Made by a program: the position numbers and the translations under genes | Part shown: piece after piece, positions 1 through 17,268 of the stretch | Layout: every line of letters starts with the position of its first letter | Numbering within the stretch: position 1 is the stretch's first letter | The notes under the pieces: model-generated | Told to the model about the DNA's origin: nothing | What the model saw: the letters and a program-made list of their open reading frames with translations, nothing else | The model's database searches: none | NCBI RefSeq assembly: GCF_964340395.1 | Contig: NC_135549.1 | Span: 9,331,342-9,395,341 of the forward strand | Direction of reading: 5' to 3' | DNA from: Glandiceps talaboti | Lineage: Eukaryota; Hemichordata; Enteropneusta; Spengelidae | Length of the DNA: 64,000 bases

Positions 1-3000
1 GATGCTGGAACAATCAATATTGCCGTCAATGAACTTCGAAGTGACTATAGTTTTACTATTGATATATCTGCAAGGTCTGAGTCATTTTATTGGGATATCA
101 ATTCTAAAACATTTCCTCTAAGTTCTTGCTGTTAGGAGACTTGACTTTTATACTTTAGCTACAACCTTTATATGTATACGCGTATGCAACAATTGGGTCT
201 TGCGGCTCGTTAAGCAATTAACTGCTTCGTGTACACACTCACCGTAGTTGCTAGCCTTGTTGCATGTGATGAATTGCTTCATGTATCGCCCCCGTGCAAC
301 TGGGGCTTTTTGTGCATATTCAATTATAAAACTTGGAAGCAATATGAAATAAGCTAGCACTTCAAATTAAATTTACACAACGTACAAACATGCAATGCAT
401 TGCTTCTATATTAATCTATATTATATTGGGGCTAAAATGTGATAAAATGTACCGGTAATTCAACAATTTATTTGTAAGAATTCAATATATCTAAGTGTCT
501 GATCAGGAAAAGATATTACACATAATCCGACCTCTGCAACACCTGAAGTGAAGGTAATTGTATAGGTGGATACAGATCTGTAGGTAGGATACATTTCAAT
601 CCTCGTACTGTTCTCAAATACATAACCTGGGGAAATATTGACTGTAAATTCCTATCAGTAATGTTAATCTAATTTTCCTCTTTCCAATCATTTCTACTTA
701 GTGTGGTTATTGGGTTTCCATTGTGAGAAGACTGACTGCAGAAGTGTGAACAACTGCACTGAAGGTTTAGATCTAAGATGGCCTAACAGCTGTCTCCAGA
801 CCTTACCCTCAAGGCTGACGAGAACTCTTTCTACTTCATCTCTTTGTCTGAAGATGTCTGGATGATTGATTCTGTTAGCTGTAGGAAGATGAACTGCCTG
901 CGGGTAAACTGCCTTAGTTCAAATCAAGTGGTGCCTTGGACAGGATACCATGTATTACACACTTTGTACTCAAACATCAATCGCTGACAAAATACATTTC
1001 CTCTTTTTGACAATTTTGAGACTAAGCAAGTAGAAAACTTGTTCCGACATGTATAGTCTTATCTAGAGTCATTTCATTTTTATCTTGGCAAATCTAGAAA
1101 TTCATCCATACCTCCTAACAATAACATGCAAATATATGAAAAACAAAGCTGTCACGAAAACAAGAAATATTGATCAGGATTTATTATTTATCGTTATTTT
1201 TCTATGCAATTTAACTAAATACATGACCCTTCATTTTATCTACAAGGTAACCTTTGAAAAGCAATCGGCCAAATATAGGGAAGATGTGAAGTGAATAATG
1301 TAGACCTATAAAATGTCCTCAAACTGTCAGTTTTGTTATGGACGACTGCTCATGTAGAACCTACTGATGTGAATTCAATATTGCTGGCTAATTACACAGA
1401 CAGTCAGGGATATCATATACTCTAATTTGTTGCCTGACCTTAATGCTGTGTGAACTGCTACATTTAGACTCTATTAATTTGTCTGACCATAATAAATGGA
1501 GTCTGTTCTTGTTCTCTCCGTCTAAATATTTTATGAAAATATACATTTCCATCTTTTATAACACCAACTTCTCGTGGTAGCAGCTATACTATTGACTATA
1601 AAATATATCTCTATTTCTTGGCAAGTGTTATACACTATATTATCATATCCCTCATATTTTTGGGGGTGATACTTTGAAAATTGAGTAAATAATAGCAGAG
1701 GCCAAACCACAGAGTGAACTTTTCAACTTTGCTATAGAGAAATATTCCTGTCTAGGCTGGTATGTAGTTTGACAACAACATTGTTTGTCTTGTAAGCCTT
1801 CTAGCATTTAGTCTAGTCCCTATACTGTATCGTTACGATTTACATCTCCACTCCACGCTGGCACTCATACATATTGCAATAGGACTATATAACCATTTGG
1901 TGCTTTTGTAAATACCAAAGTTAACCAAAATATTCGTTCTAAAACAAGAAATGCAGCTCAAGTATATGTCAATGTTACAATTTTTCTGTAAATAGTAAAA
2001 CCTTTCGAAAAACACTGTCCAGCTACGATGTCCCTGAAACCCATATTTTCTTTATACAGTTAATCTAGGTAGCATTACTGCACCATTTAACTGACATTTT
2101 AGAGATTAACACTGCTATATACTTACTACTTATTGAATTTTAATGACACTGTTAGCATCAAGTCTATATTTCCTCCCAAGGTTTTATCACCTAGATAGAC
2201 ACCTAAAACTGTGTGTACCTGCAAACCATACACACTGACAAACAGAGAGCTGCACTTTCGTCATGCAGGCAGTCTACCTCCACATAATACAATGTACAAT
2301 TAACAACATTCCAGTAATTGTTACTGGCATAGTACTAGTAGTCTACTATTTATAATAGACAGACATATGTTTACCAGATTCTATTTTTGTAACATTGGAC
2401 TTCTTGGTATGTCCTACAACATGCTTACAGCTTTCATATTATAAACAATGGCAATTTATTCTGAAACAAAAAGTGACAGCCACGGATGCAAACTTTACTC
2501 AGAGGAAAGAATTGTCTCCTTGATAATCTTAATATGGCCACCATTCAGCTATACTTGATTAGGTCACAAAACAAAGTGACATGCATATGTCTCACACAGC
2601 ATGTTACCTTTGTGCCAGGTTTGGCTGAAATAGGTAGGTGCATGCCAAAGATATGAGGGTGCATGCATGCAAACCTGCACACACAAATGGATGTACGGAT
2701 GCAACCCAACCAACATATATTGGTGTATAAGCTTCCAATGGACAGTGCCAAAACTGAAAAAAGCCTTGGAACTCTGGTGAAACAGATTTAATCTTCTTCC
2801 CACCTTCCATCTTCAAATACAGCTCATTGTGCTGCCAAGCTTGGGGTAGAATTAGGATTTACATTTAGGTGTGAAAAACAACTGTTTGGCAGATCTGGTC
2901 CACAAAGTTTGTCCAGCATAAATGAATGATCCTATTTCATCTTTGTGTTTCCACTGATTAGACAACACTAACATGAGAACCTGGGACTGAATCGTATGCC

Positions 3001-5562
3001 TTTAATTGTTTTCATAGAATTACAACATACAGGTTTACAGTGTCATTACTTACACCCTAGTAGCCTTTCATATTTACATATGATTATTGATATACCAGTC
3101 TATTCTATAAATTACTCATAAATATGTTGACACATACATGTAAGTTACTGAGACCAAAGTGCAGTCTTTACCAGCAATGTCTGTTTATAATAAATCTAGA
3201 CCAACAATCTATTTTTAGAACATAATAGATATGATTTCTGTCTATTGACTCAATTTTACATCTAGTACCGACAATAAAACGTGTGTATAATCATAGCCTA
3301 CTTACAAGTGTGATTGGCCCAATACATGTTTGTTATACTAATGACTGTGTTAATTGAGGCCATCACAAAAGCTGTGGGATGCAGTCCTCAGAGAAAAGGG
3401 TCTTTAAAGAATAGATCTTTATTTACTTTTTTCTTTGTACCATACTTGTGTTATTAGAACCTTGATAAATCTCTTTCCAGTGTACTGCATTATATTAGAC
3501 ACACTCCCTATGTATTGACTAATACCATGGTTCCCTAGTGGGTTCAAGATGAAGAGTTTTGTATGACTGGTTAATGGGTAAATTCTTGCAAAGAAACCCT
3601 GTCTTTCTACTGTGGTTAACTGTTAAAATGGTGTTTCAATGTATAGGAAATTGACTTGTTGTAGCTTAGTTGGACTAAAAACCCTCACACCCATTCCTGA
3701 ATTCCAATAAACACATCATACAGTCACTGAACATAGATACAATGGACAAACAAACTTAAATTCTACAAAATGAAAACAGTAATTGCAGAAAGTTCACGTA
3801 TTTTGTCTTCTTTAGTCAAATCTTCATTCATCATACTATGTTTAGTTACATTATTCTTATAATCAACCAGCTGCTGACCTTGACATCATGGTGAAGGTGA
3901 CAAGGGAAAAGTTAAAGTAATATATATCTCTAAACAAGAAATACAACTTTATAATCTACAGAATAGTGAAGCAAAGAGATTGTTCATTCTCTGTAATGTG
4001 TCCTCAGTCTACAAGGGACAGTCTACTGAAACTAGACGCCATTTGTGCAATATGTGGATCTTACTGTGTATTTGTATGGATTTACTGAGTTATTAAGCTT
4101 TAAATCTTCTAATCTACTCTGTGGAAACATTATACCTCACTGCAGTACAAATGAGAAATATCATAGTTGCAGGGGCTTATGCAATACTTAAAAAATAGCT
4201 CAAAATAACTTAGAGCGTTGCCATGGTAATACATACGTACATGTTCATGGAACAGGCATTAGATACAGTAGCAATGTATTTTGTCTAATCTATATTGAAG
4301 ACTAAAATCATATATGCAATAACTCTGGTGTCATGGCTGGCAGCAGCACACATCCAGGTATAAAATTGTACATGTAATATATATGGTAGATACATATTTG
4401 TAACCAGGGGTTTATTCTCCTAAAATTGAACATCTCTACTGACAAACAGAGTCACACAATTCATTTTCAATACAGTTGATTTTTTTCTGAATGGTGGTAT
4501 TGATCACTGATATTTGAAATAGTGACTCTGCTTTCATTATATTTATCAAATTGTGTACATGCATAGGTCAATAGAATCTGACTATCAGCATTTCAACAAT
4601 AAACAAACAAACAAACTTACATACATACAAAATAGTTCTTCTGTCAATAAAATGATAGAATATCTAGACACAAAGATCTACATTCATGTTCGATAGACAC
4701 ACACACACACACACATACAGCATATAAAGTACACATAACCTACTTCACACATTTTTTTAAGGATTTATCTTGTGTACTTTCTACTTCTCTACAGTACGGT
4801 CCTTGTAAAAGCAAAGAATAGACAAACGGTAAATGCTGAAAAGAAACAAGTGTTTGCTTGGGAACAAAGAAAAAAAAATGACTAGCAAACAATACGATAA
4901 TATTGTTGTGTGTGTGACAGTGTGTGTACATACTGAGATTTCTGAATAATTTATGTGTTGGGGTTGAAATATTGTAACTTGAACATAGCAAAGTCTTAAT
5001 GCAAATGGGAAAATGGATACAATTTCCATTAAATGAAGATGTTATGTCAAAATTCAGGTGTGTTTGAGAGCCACATTCCCTTTAGAATCAATGGATAAGA
5101 TGACAGGGATAATTGAAAAATGGAGACAGACAGACTGACGACGTTGAACAACAGTGTCTACAGACAATCATGAAAAAAAAAAGAAACTAGCTCTTCTCAT
5201 ACATAACCAACACAATTTGAACAGTTTCTCTATGGAAACCACAAGAAGACAAGTGCGTGTAGCAATAACATTATTTCATATTAGGAAGGAGGTATTGGCA
5301 TATACTTTTTGGCAATTAATAAAACTGGATGCAATCAAATACACGAGTTAATCGTGGTTAAAATCTAGCCTACATGCAGCTATAAAGATCACCTTAGAAA
5401 ATTCAAGATCATTTGAAAATCATCATGTTTGGGAAACTATGTATTTCAAGACACTGCCCCTCTCTGTTACCACTATTTTTATAAACCTAACCACAGGAAC
5501 ATACCAAGATGTACATGTATTAATTGTTAAAAATTATGTTTTAAATAAATGATAGCCTACAA
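1..5562. other. No gene seen
   Basis: AT-rich sequence with only short chance reading frames. A small (CA)n run lies near 4697-4714. If the RYBP-like gene extends this far, it is intron or 3' flank. The C-terminal RYBP domain was sought by eye on the minus strand and not found. Confidence 0.5.
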
Positions 5563-6175
5563 CCTACATGTACATTACTACACTCTACACAGCGGAGCCA
5601 TACAGTGTACATGTATATTACTACACTCTACACAGCAGTGCCATACAGTGTAGATGTACATTACTACACTCTACACAGCAGAGCCATACAGTATACATGT
5701 ACATTACTACTCTACACAGCAGAGCCATACAGTGTACATGTATATTACTACACTCTACATAGTGGTGCAATACGGTGTACATGTACATTTATTACACTCT
5801 AAATAGTGGTGCAATACAGTGTAGGTGTATGTTACTACACGCTACACAGCAGTGCCATACAGTGTACATGTATGTTACTAGACTCTACACAGCAGTGCCA
5901 TACAGTGTACATGTATGTTACTAGACTCTACACAGCAGTGCCATACAGTGTACACGTACATTACAAGACTCTACACAGTGGTACCATACAGTGTACATGT
6001 ATATTACTACACTCTACATAGTGGTGCAATACAGTGTAGGTGTATGTTACTACACTCTACACAGCAGTGCCATAGTGTACATGTATGTTACTACACTCTA
6101 CATAGTGGTACCATACAGCATACATGTGTTACTATACTCTACACAGTAGTACCATGATACAGTATACATGTACCA
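5563..6175. repeat. Minisatellite, 43-bp unit, about 14 copies
   Basis: Tandem array whose unit runs gtacatgtatattactacac, tctacacagcagtgccatac, agt. Copies differ at a few sites (gcagtgcc versus gtggtgca) and one or two carry small deletions. Each unit holds the self-complementary word TACATGTA or GTACATGT. Reading frames through it are repeat artefacts. Confidence 0.93.
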
Positions 6176-6200
6176 TATTCTTATTCAATTCTTATGAAGT

Positions 6201-6573
6201 CATTAGATGCTAGTACCCAATGTTTTTCGTCATTCAGCCAAGGAAAATAGTCTTGACCTAAGGGGACTTTTTCACTACGAGTCACTAGACTCGTAGTTAC
6301 AAAACCTTTACATTGTAGGCCACAAGTATTTTCGGCTGAATGAAGAAAAACATTGGAGAATAACATAATTGTATCAGTGTCTGTAATATCAAAGAAAATG
6401 CGGGGAAAGTAATGGCAATTTTGCACATTTTGGCTCGTATTTCCAACAGAAAGAACCAGCAGCATAGATACTCTTTGTGGTGATATAGACACACATTGTT
6501 GTGACAAAGAACGACCAGGATATAAATTCCATAATTTTTTGTTCAACTTGATTTGGGTATGGTATAATGTGCC
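6201..6573 (-). repeat. Dispersed palindromic repeat family, copy 1
   Basis: Inverted relative to copies 2 (25595) and 3 (28713). All share, in order, a GAATTTATxCC(A/C)TGG lead, AATATGAGTCAAxACGTTCAAA-like and TTGCCATT blocks, a central palindrome (here 6229-6345), and a TTGGG(G/T)A..ATCTAA end. The palindrome arms begin TTCATTCAGCC and end GGCTGAATGAA. An open frame of 215 codons (6181-6828, minus) crosses this copy. Structure resembles a non-autonomous element. No transposase is seen. Confidence 0.75.
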
Positions 6574-7320
6574 TTTAACCATGTCTGGCAGAATGCCAAC
6601 AAACTGAGAGAGATTCGCTGGATCATTGATTGGCCAGCCTTCACAGTTATAGCCGTCCATACAACATACATGTAATAATGGGGTCAAAAAAAAACTTGGT
6701 CCTGTTTTGACTGAGCAATGACACAACACTATTAAAAAGTCAATTGAAATACAAGATATTGTTTGCAACGTGTCAGGTACATGATGTTGTCCATAAATAT
6801 ACATGACAGATTTGTAAGTTGAAGCCACACCATTCTAGTAATAGTAGTATACTACATTGTATGTATAACCATGTACTTTAGTGTGCCCTTGTGTTGTACA
6901 GTATGCAACATGGCCTTGAACCTGAACCACACATTATCTACTGACACCATGTGGAAACACATAAACAAACAATTATACATAGTCGGACTCCTAGTAATAA
7001 TAAGGTTTCCTTGTTTTGCCATCTTTGTTCATAATGGTAATTAAGTAGGTAGGTAGGTATAGACAAGTATCCTGCTTCAGGTCAAGTTCTTGTAAAAGAT
7101 AATGGCTGTGGCATGATTAGGGATTGGTATCCATTTGTGTTTCATGTGTGGTACACCTGCTTTCCCTACTAAATTATATCAAATGTTGTATGAAAAATTG
7201 TGCATTTTACTTAATTTTGCTTCCTTCTTATCTTATTCTAAACTAAAGCTAAGCAATATTATATAATTAAGCACAGGCTAAATGAAACAAAGGATTTCAT
7301 GGTATAACTAGTACTACAAA
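6574..7320. other. No gene seen
   Basis: Unique-looking AT-rich DNA between the palindromic repeat and a microsatellite. Apart from a short taggtaggtaggta run near 7045-7060, nothing can be supported here. Confidence 0.45.
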
Positions 7321-9484
<2,164 letters not shown>

Positions 9485-9839
9485 AAATAGAATTGCTGGA
9501 CAAACACATCCAAGCATGCATAGAAAGGTAACTAGATATATGCAGTCCATTGTACCAGAGTATACAAAGGCTCCCCTTAGGGCACTGCCTTTTGGGAGCT
9601 ACTAACACATTCTTTTTACATTTTGTAATTTAAACTACAGATTATTACCCTTGCTGTATGATGCACGATGCTAATGCAAGGTCAAATGTAATTCAAACAT
9701 CACTCTTCACATACTTTCATCATTCCTGCTCTAAAAATAATTTGAAAGTAATCCTTTGGACAAAGATAAAAAAATTTTAGCATCTAGGTATGCAATTGTA
9801 GCTGTTCATCAAGTGATTTAAAACACACCTGTCTACATA

Positions 9840-10395
9840 CACATACAAATGGCATGTAGATGGTGCTTACAGATACAAACCTATGTAATCTACATATATG
9901 TACAAATAACATGTAGATGGTACCTATAGATACAAACCTATGTAATCTACATATATGTACAAATAACATGTAGATGGTGTCTACAGATACAAACCTATGT
10001 AATCTACATATATGTACAAATAACATGTAGATGGTGCTTACAGATACAGACCTATGTAATCTACATATAATATACAAATAACATGTAGATGGTGCCTACA
10101 GATACAAACCTATACATGTACAAATGACATGTAGCTGGTGCCTACAGATACAAACCTATGTAATCTATATACATGTACACATGACATGTAGCTGGTGCCT
10201 ATAGACACAAACCTATGTAATCTACATATAATATACAAATAACATGTAGATGGTGCCTACAGATACAAACCTATACATGTACAAATGACATGTAGATGGT
10301 GCCTACAGATACAAACCTATGTAATCTATATACATGTAATGTACAAATGACATGTAGCTGGTGCCTACAGATACAAGCCTATGTAATCTATACAA
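9840..10395. repeat. Minisatellite, 57-bp unit with shorter variants
   Basis: The unit contains acatgtagatggtgcctaca, gatacaaacctatgtaatct, then acatatatgtacaaata. The first copies are 57 bp, so a 19-residue frame repeats on the minus strand. Later copies include about 39-bp forms that have lost the middle, giving a mixed higher-order pattern. Confidence 0.9.
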
Positions 10396-11410
10396 TAATC
10401 CTTCAGGGATCACAAGTATTATGAATCATTTAGATTATATAGGCCATCCTTCTGTCACTGAGTACTCCAATATGACATACTTAAACATAGATGTACTTCT
10501 GTAAGAAATATATTCACTGAATGATTTTGTTTGTAAAATTATCAACCTGAGTTAACATTAGTGTATTATCCCGACAAAACAGGCTGGCCAGGTCAGTTAG
10601 ATGGTAATTGTATATACTAGTAGTTACCTGTGCAGCATAAACCTACATCTCTTACAATTACCCGGTAGTAATTTCCTACACCAATACTACAGTAGTGGCA
10701 ATTTTCTCAGTTATGCGCATATGCCATACAGTTCACAACCAATGGACTGACAGTGATATCAGATTCTCCGTAAGATTTTAAACTGACAACTAGTACTAAC
10801 AATTGCGGGGATGACATTCTCAATACCTTCTTTTGAGGTATATGTAGGAGCAGTAATAGTTTGAAATGCAATTCTATTAATAAGTATTAAATTTACAGGC
10901 TAGCTCAGAAGTCCATACAATTACCATGTTCAAGGAGAATACTGACTCTTGGAGTGTTTTCGTTTCACTTCATGGCTTTTTGTATAGAAAGCACAGTTCC
11001 CAATGGAAGGCATACAAACTAAAAGTAGATTGATTTTTTTACATTCAATACTACTTTTTTCTTAATGTATAGAATTATCAATAAAACTTCATCTACTGAG
11101 TACATGAATAATGCTTACTATTAATTCAGTACATTTCCTAATTTATAATTCAATAATATTTCATGTTACTCATTTATCATTTATCACCAGAATTAATATA
11201 TATGATTACAGTGCAATATTGACATAGAACTGCTGTGAAGACTTGGGGATTAAAAATAGGAGATTTGAAAGAGGGGGTTGGAATGAGAGGCACGGAGGGG
11301 TACAGAACATATAAAATAATGTACATGTACATCAAACAGCGAAGAAATGGTTATTAAAGCTATTATGTACAAACAAAGATATGTCATTTATTTAGTTAAA
11401 TCTGATAATT
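10396..11410. other. No gene seen
   Basis: AT-rich non-coding DNA. Nothing can be supported as a feature. Confidence 0.45.
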
Positions 11411-12080
11411 GCCTCTTAATTTACATAGCAATGTAGTATGCAAATACATCTCTCACACTTCTAATAGTACGGTGCCTTACATCTCTAATGTCCTAATTTA
11501 CATACCAATGAAGGATGCAAATGTACATATTATTCCAATCTCTTGTACTTGTCCAGTATCTTGCATCTCTAATGAATTAATTTACACAATAGCATGATAT
11601 GCAAATGTTTTCTACATATCTGAATGTCTAGTGCATGTAATAGTGTAGTACCTTGCATCTCTAATGAATTGATTTACATAATAGTACAATAGGCAAATGT
11701 TTACTACATATTATTTGAGTGTCTAGTGCATGTGATAGTATAGTACCTTGCATCTCTAATGAGTTAATTTACATAATAATATAGTATGCAAATATTTTCT
11801 ACATGTCTGAGTGTTAAGTACAGGTAGTAGTACAGTACATCTCTAATGTTTAATTTATAACATGCAAATGTATCAATCATTTCTAATACTAATAGTAATA
11901 CATGTAGCAGTACAGTATCCTGCATCAATAATTTTTTCAATTTACATAACAATGTAGTATGCAAATATACATTTGGACTGTAGTACAGTATCTTTCATCT
12001 CCAATGTGTTAATTTACATGACAATGCAGTATGCAAATATGAGTTTCATCTTTGAGTGTCTCGTAGTACAGTATCATGCA
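11411..12080. repeat. Irregular tandem array, 72-97-bp units with octamer motif
   Basis: About eight diverged units, each with a TTAATTTACATAA-like block, then ATGCAAAT, then TAGTACAGTATC(T/C)TGCATCTCTAATG. Exact ATGCAAAT occurs at 11438, 11515, 11599, 11786, 11862, 11959 and 12031, with one degenerate unit (GGCAAAT) near 11693. ATGCAAAT is the POU/Oct octamer. Function is not shown by sequence alone. Confidence 0.82.
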
Positions 12081-15987
<3,907 letters not shown>

Positions 15988-16440
15988 CATTTTCTTCTAT
16001 ACATGTGTACAGTAAGTTTGTGCAATTTTAGCAATGTTGTAAACTTATATCAAGCTATGTTGACAGCATGGTTTTCACGGCATGTGAATAGCTGCCATTC
16101 AGAAGTAGAAATAGTCAATATGAATAAATAACCTAAATTACTTGCATTGTGGAAGAATAAAAATGCTAAATGATTTCTTATAGCACAGTTGATGTGACCC
16201 AAGACTATTGTCATTACCACCTCAACTTTTTATGTCTGGGTACAGATATCAATTCCTATAGGACATCATATTACTTGTACATGTATGTACATTTAGATTT
16301 GCTATGTTCATACAGAGTAGCATAAGAATCATACAAAAATGTATCTCAATTCTTTTATGAACAGTACACATAGCCAACATTGGCATGTAGCTGTTCTGGT
16401 CCATCTATTCACAGATAATAATAAATAATTGTAATGTTGG

Positions 16441-16781
16441 TTTTTTTATATAGCACTTTCCCACTTTGTGCCCAAAGTACTTTACTATTATTACCCCAGG
16501 TACAGATATATAGTGGCACAGCGGCACTGTATACTTCCTCAACTCCCTGGGGAGCATACAATCCATTGCAGCCTTTATAAGCTCATAGGATTAAAGCATT
16601 CACAGTGCAACCTCAATCCTACCAGGTGCCCAATTATACAGCTGGGTTGACTGAGACACAGTCGTGGTTCAAATCTTGCCTAAGGACTTTAGCCACTCAG
16701 AAACAAGCAGCAGTGATGGGGCTCAAACCTACAACCTGCAGATTCCAAGCCGGTCACTCTAACCATTCACCCATTGATCCA
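16441..16781 (-). mobile_element. tRNA-derived SINE-like element
   Basis: Read on the minus strand, the head is tRNA-like: ATGGTTAGAGTGACCGG (A-box region, 16755-16765) and GGTTTGAGCCC (B box, 16719-16729). A body follows that recurs at 51759-51915. It ends in GTGCTATATAAAAAAA, a 3' end often seen in SINE/LINE families of aquatic animals. The internal pol III promoter layout and second copy support a SINE. Family name unknown. Confidence 0.72.
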
Positions 16782-17229
16782 AAGTACATACAACTTGCAA
16801 TGTAGATCTACAGTTTGTATCAACTGAAATGACCGATATTATACAAGAACACTTTTTGTTTCTTCTTATCACCTGTTCTGTTCAAACCTAACATACAACA
16901 CATGTACAGATGATGAATTGGTTGCTTATCACCTCTTATCAACATTTTGAGTTCTAACTTCACTGCTTCTATATCAGTTGACAATCATTAAACAAGTCGT
17001 GGCAGGGCTTTAGATCAAGAATGGCACTCACGATGATCATTTGTAACAAACGATGATGTGAACCGATAACCTCTGAATATCAATATCAAAGTGATATTAA
17101 TGATTTCTGAATCACTATGATCAATAACCTGCCTGTATGCAACAAAAAAATCCTTTAGTCCTTTTTACACCTGTACATTGTATCTTTGTACCATATGCAC
17201 TTATTAATACCTCTATATGTGTGCGTGTG

Positions 17230-17268
<39 letters not shown>

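Noticed and set aside
780-960. Candidate terminal exon on minus (acceptor-like ttcatcttcctacag near 886, short frame ending at a TAG)
   Set aside because: The 15-codon peptide has no likeness to the RYBP/YAF2 C-terminus, and such acceptor-like strings are common by chance.
5563-6175. Possible CRISPR-like array
   Set aside because: There are no unique spacers between repeats. It is a contiguous minisatellite in an animal genome. The same holds for the arrays at 9840 and 44840.
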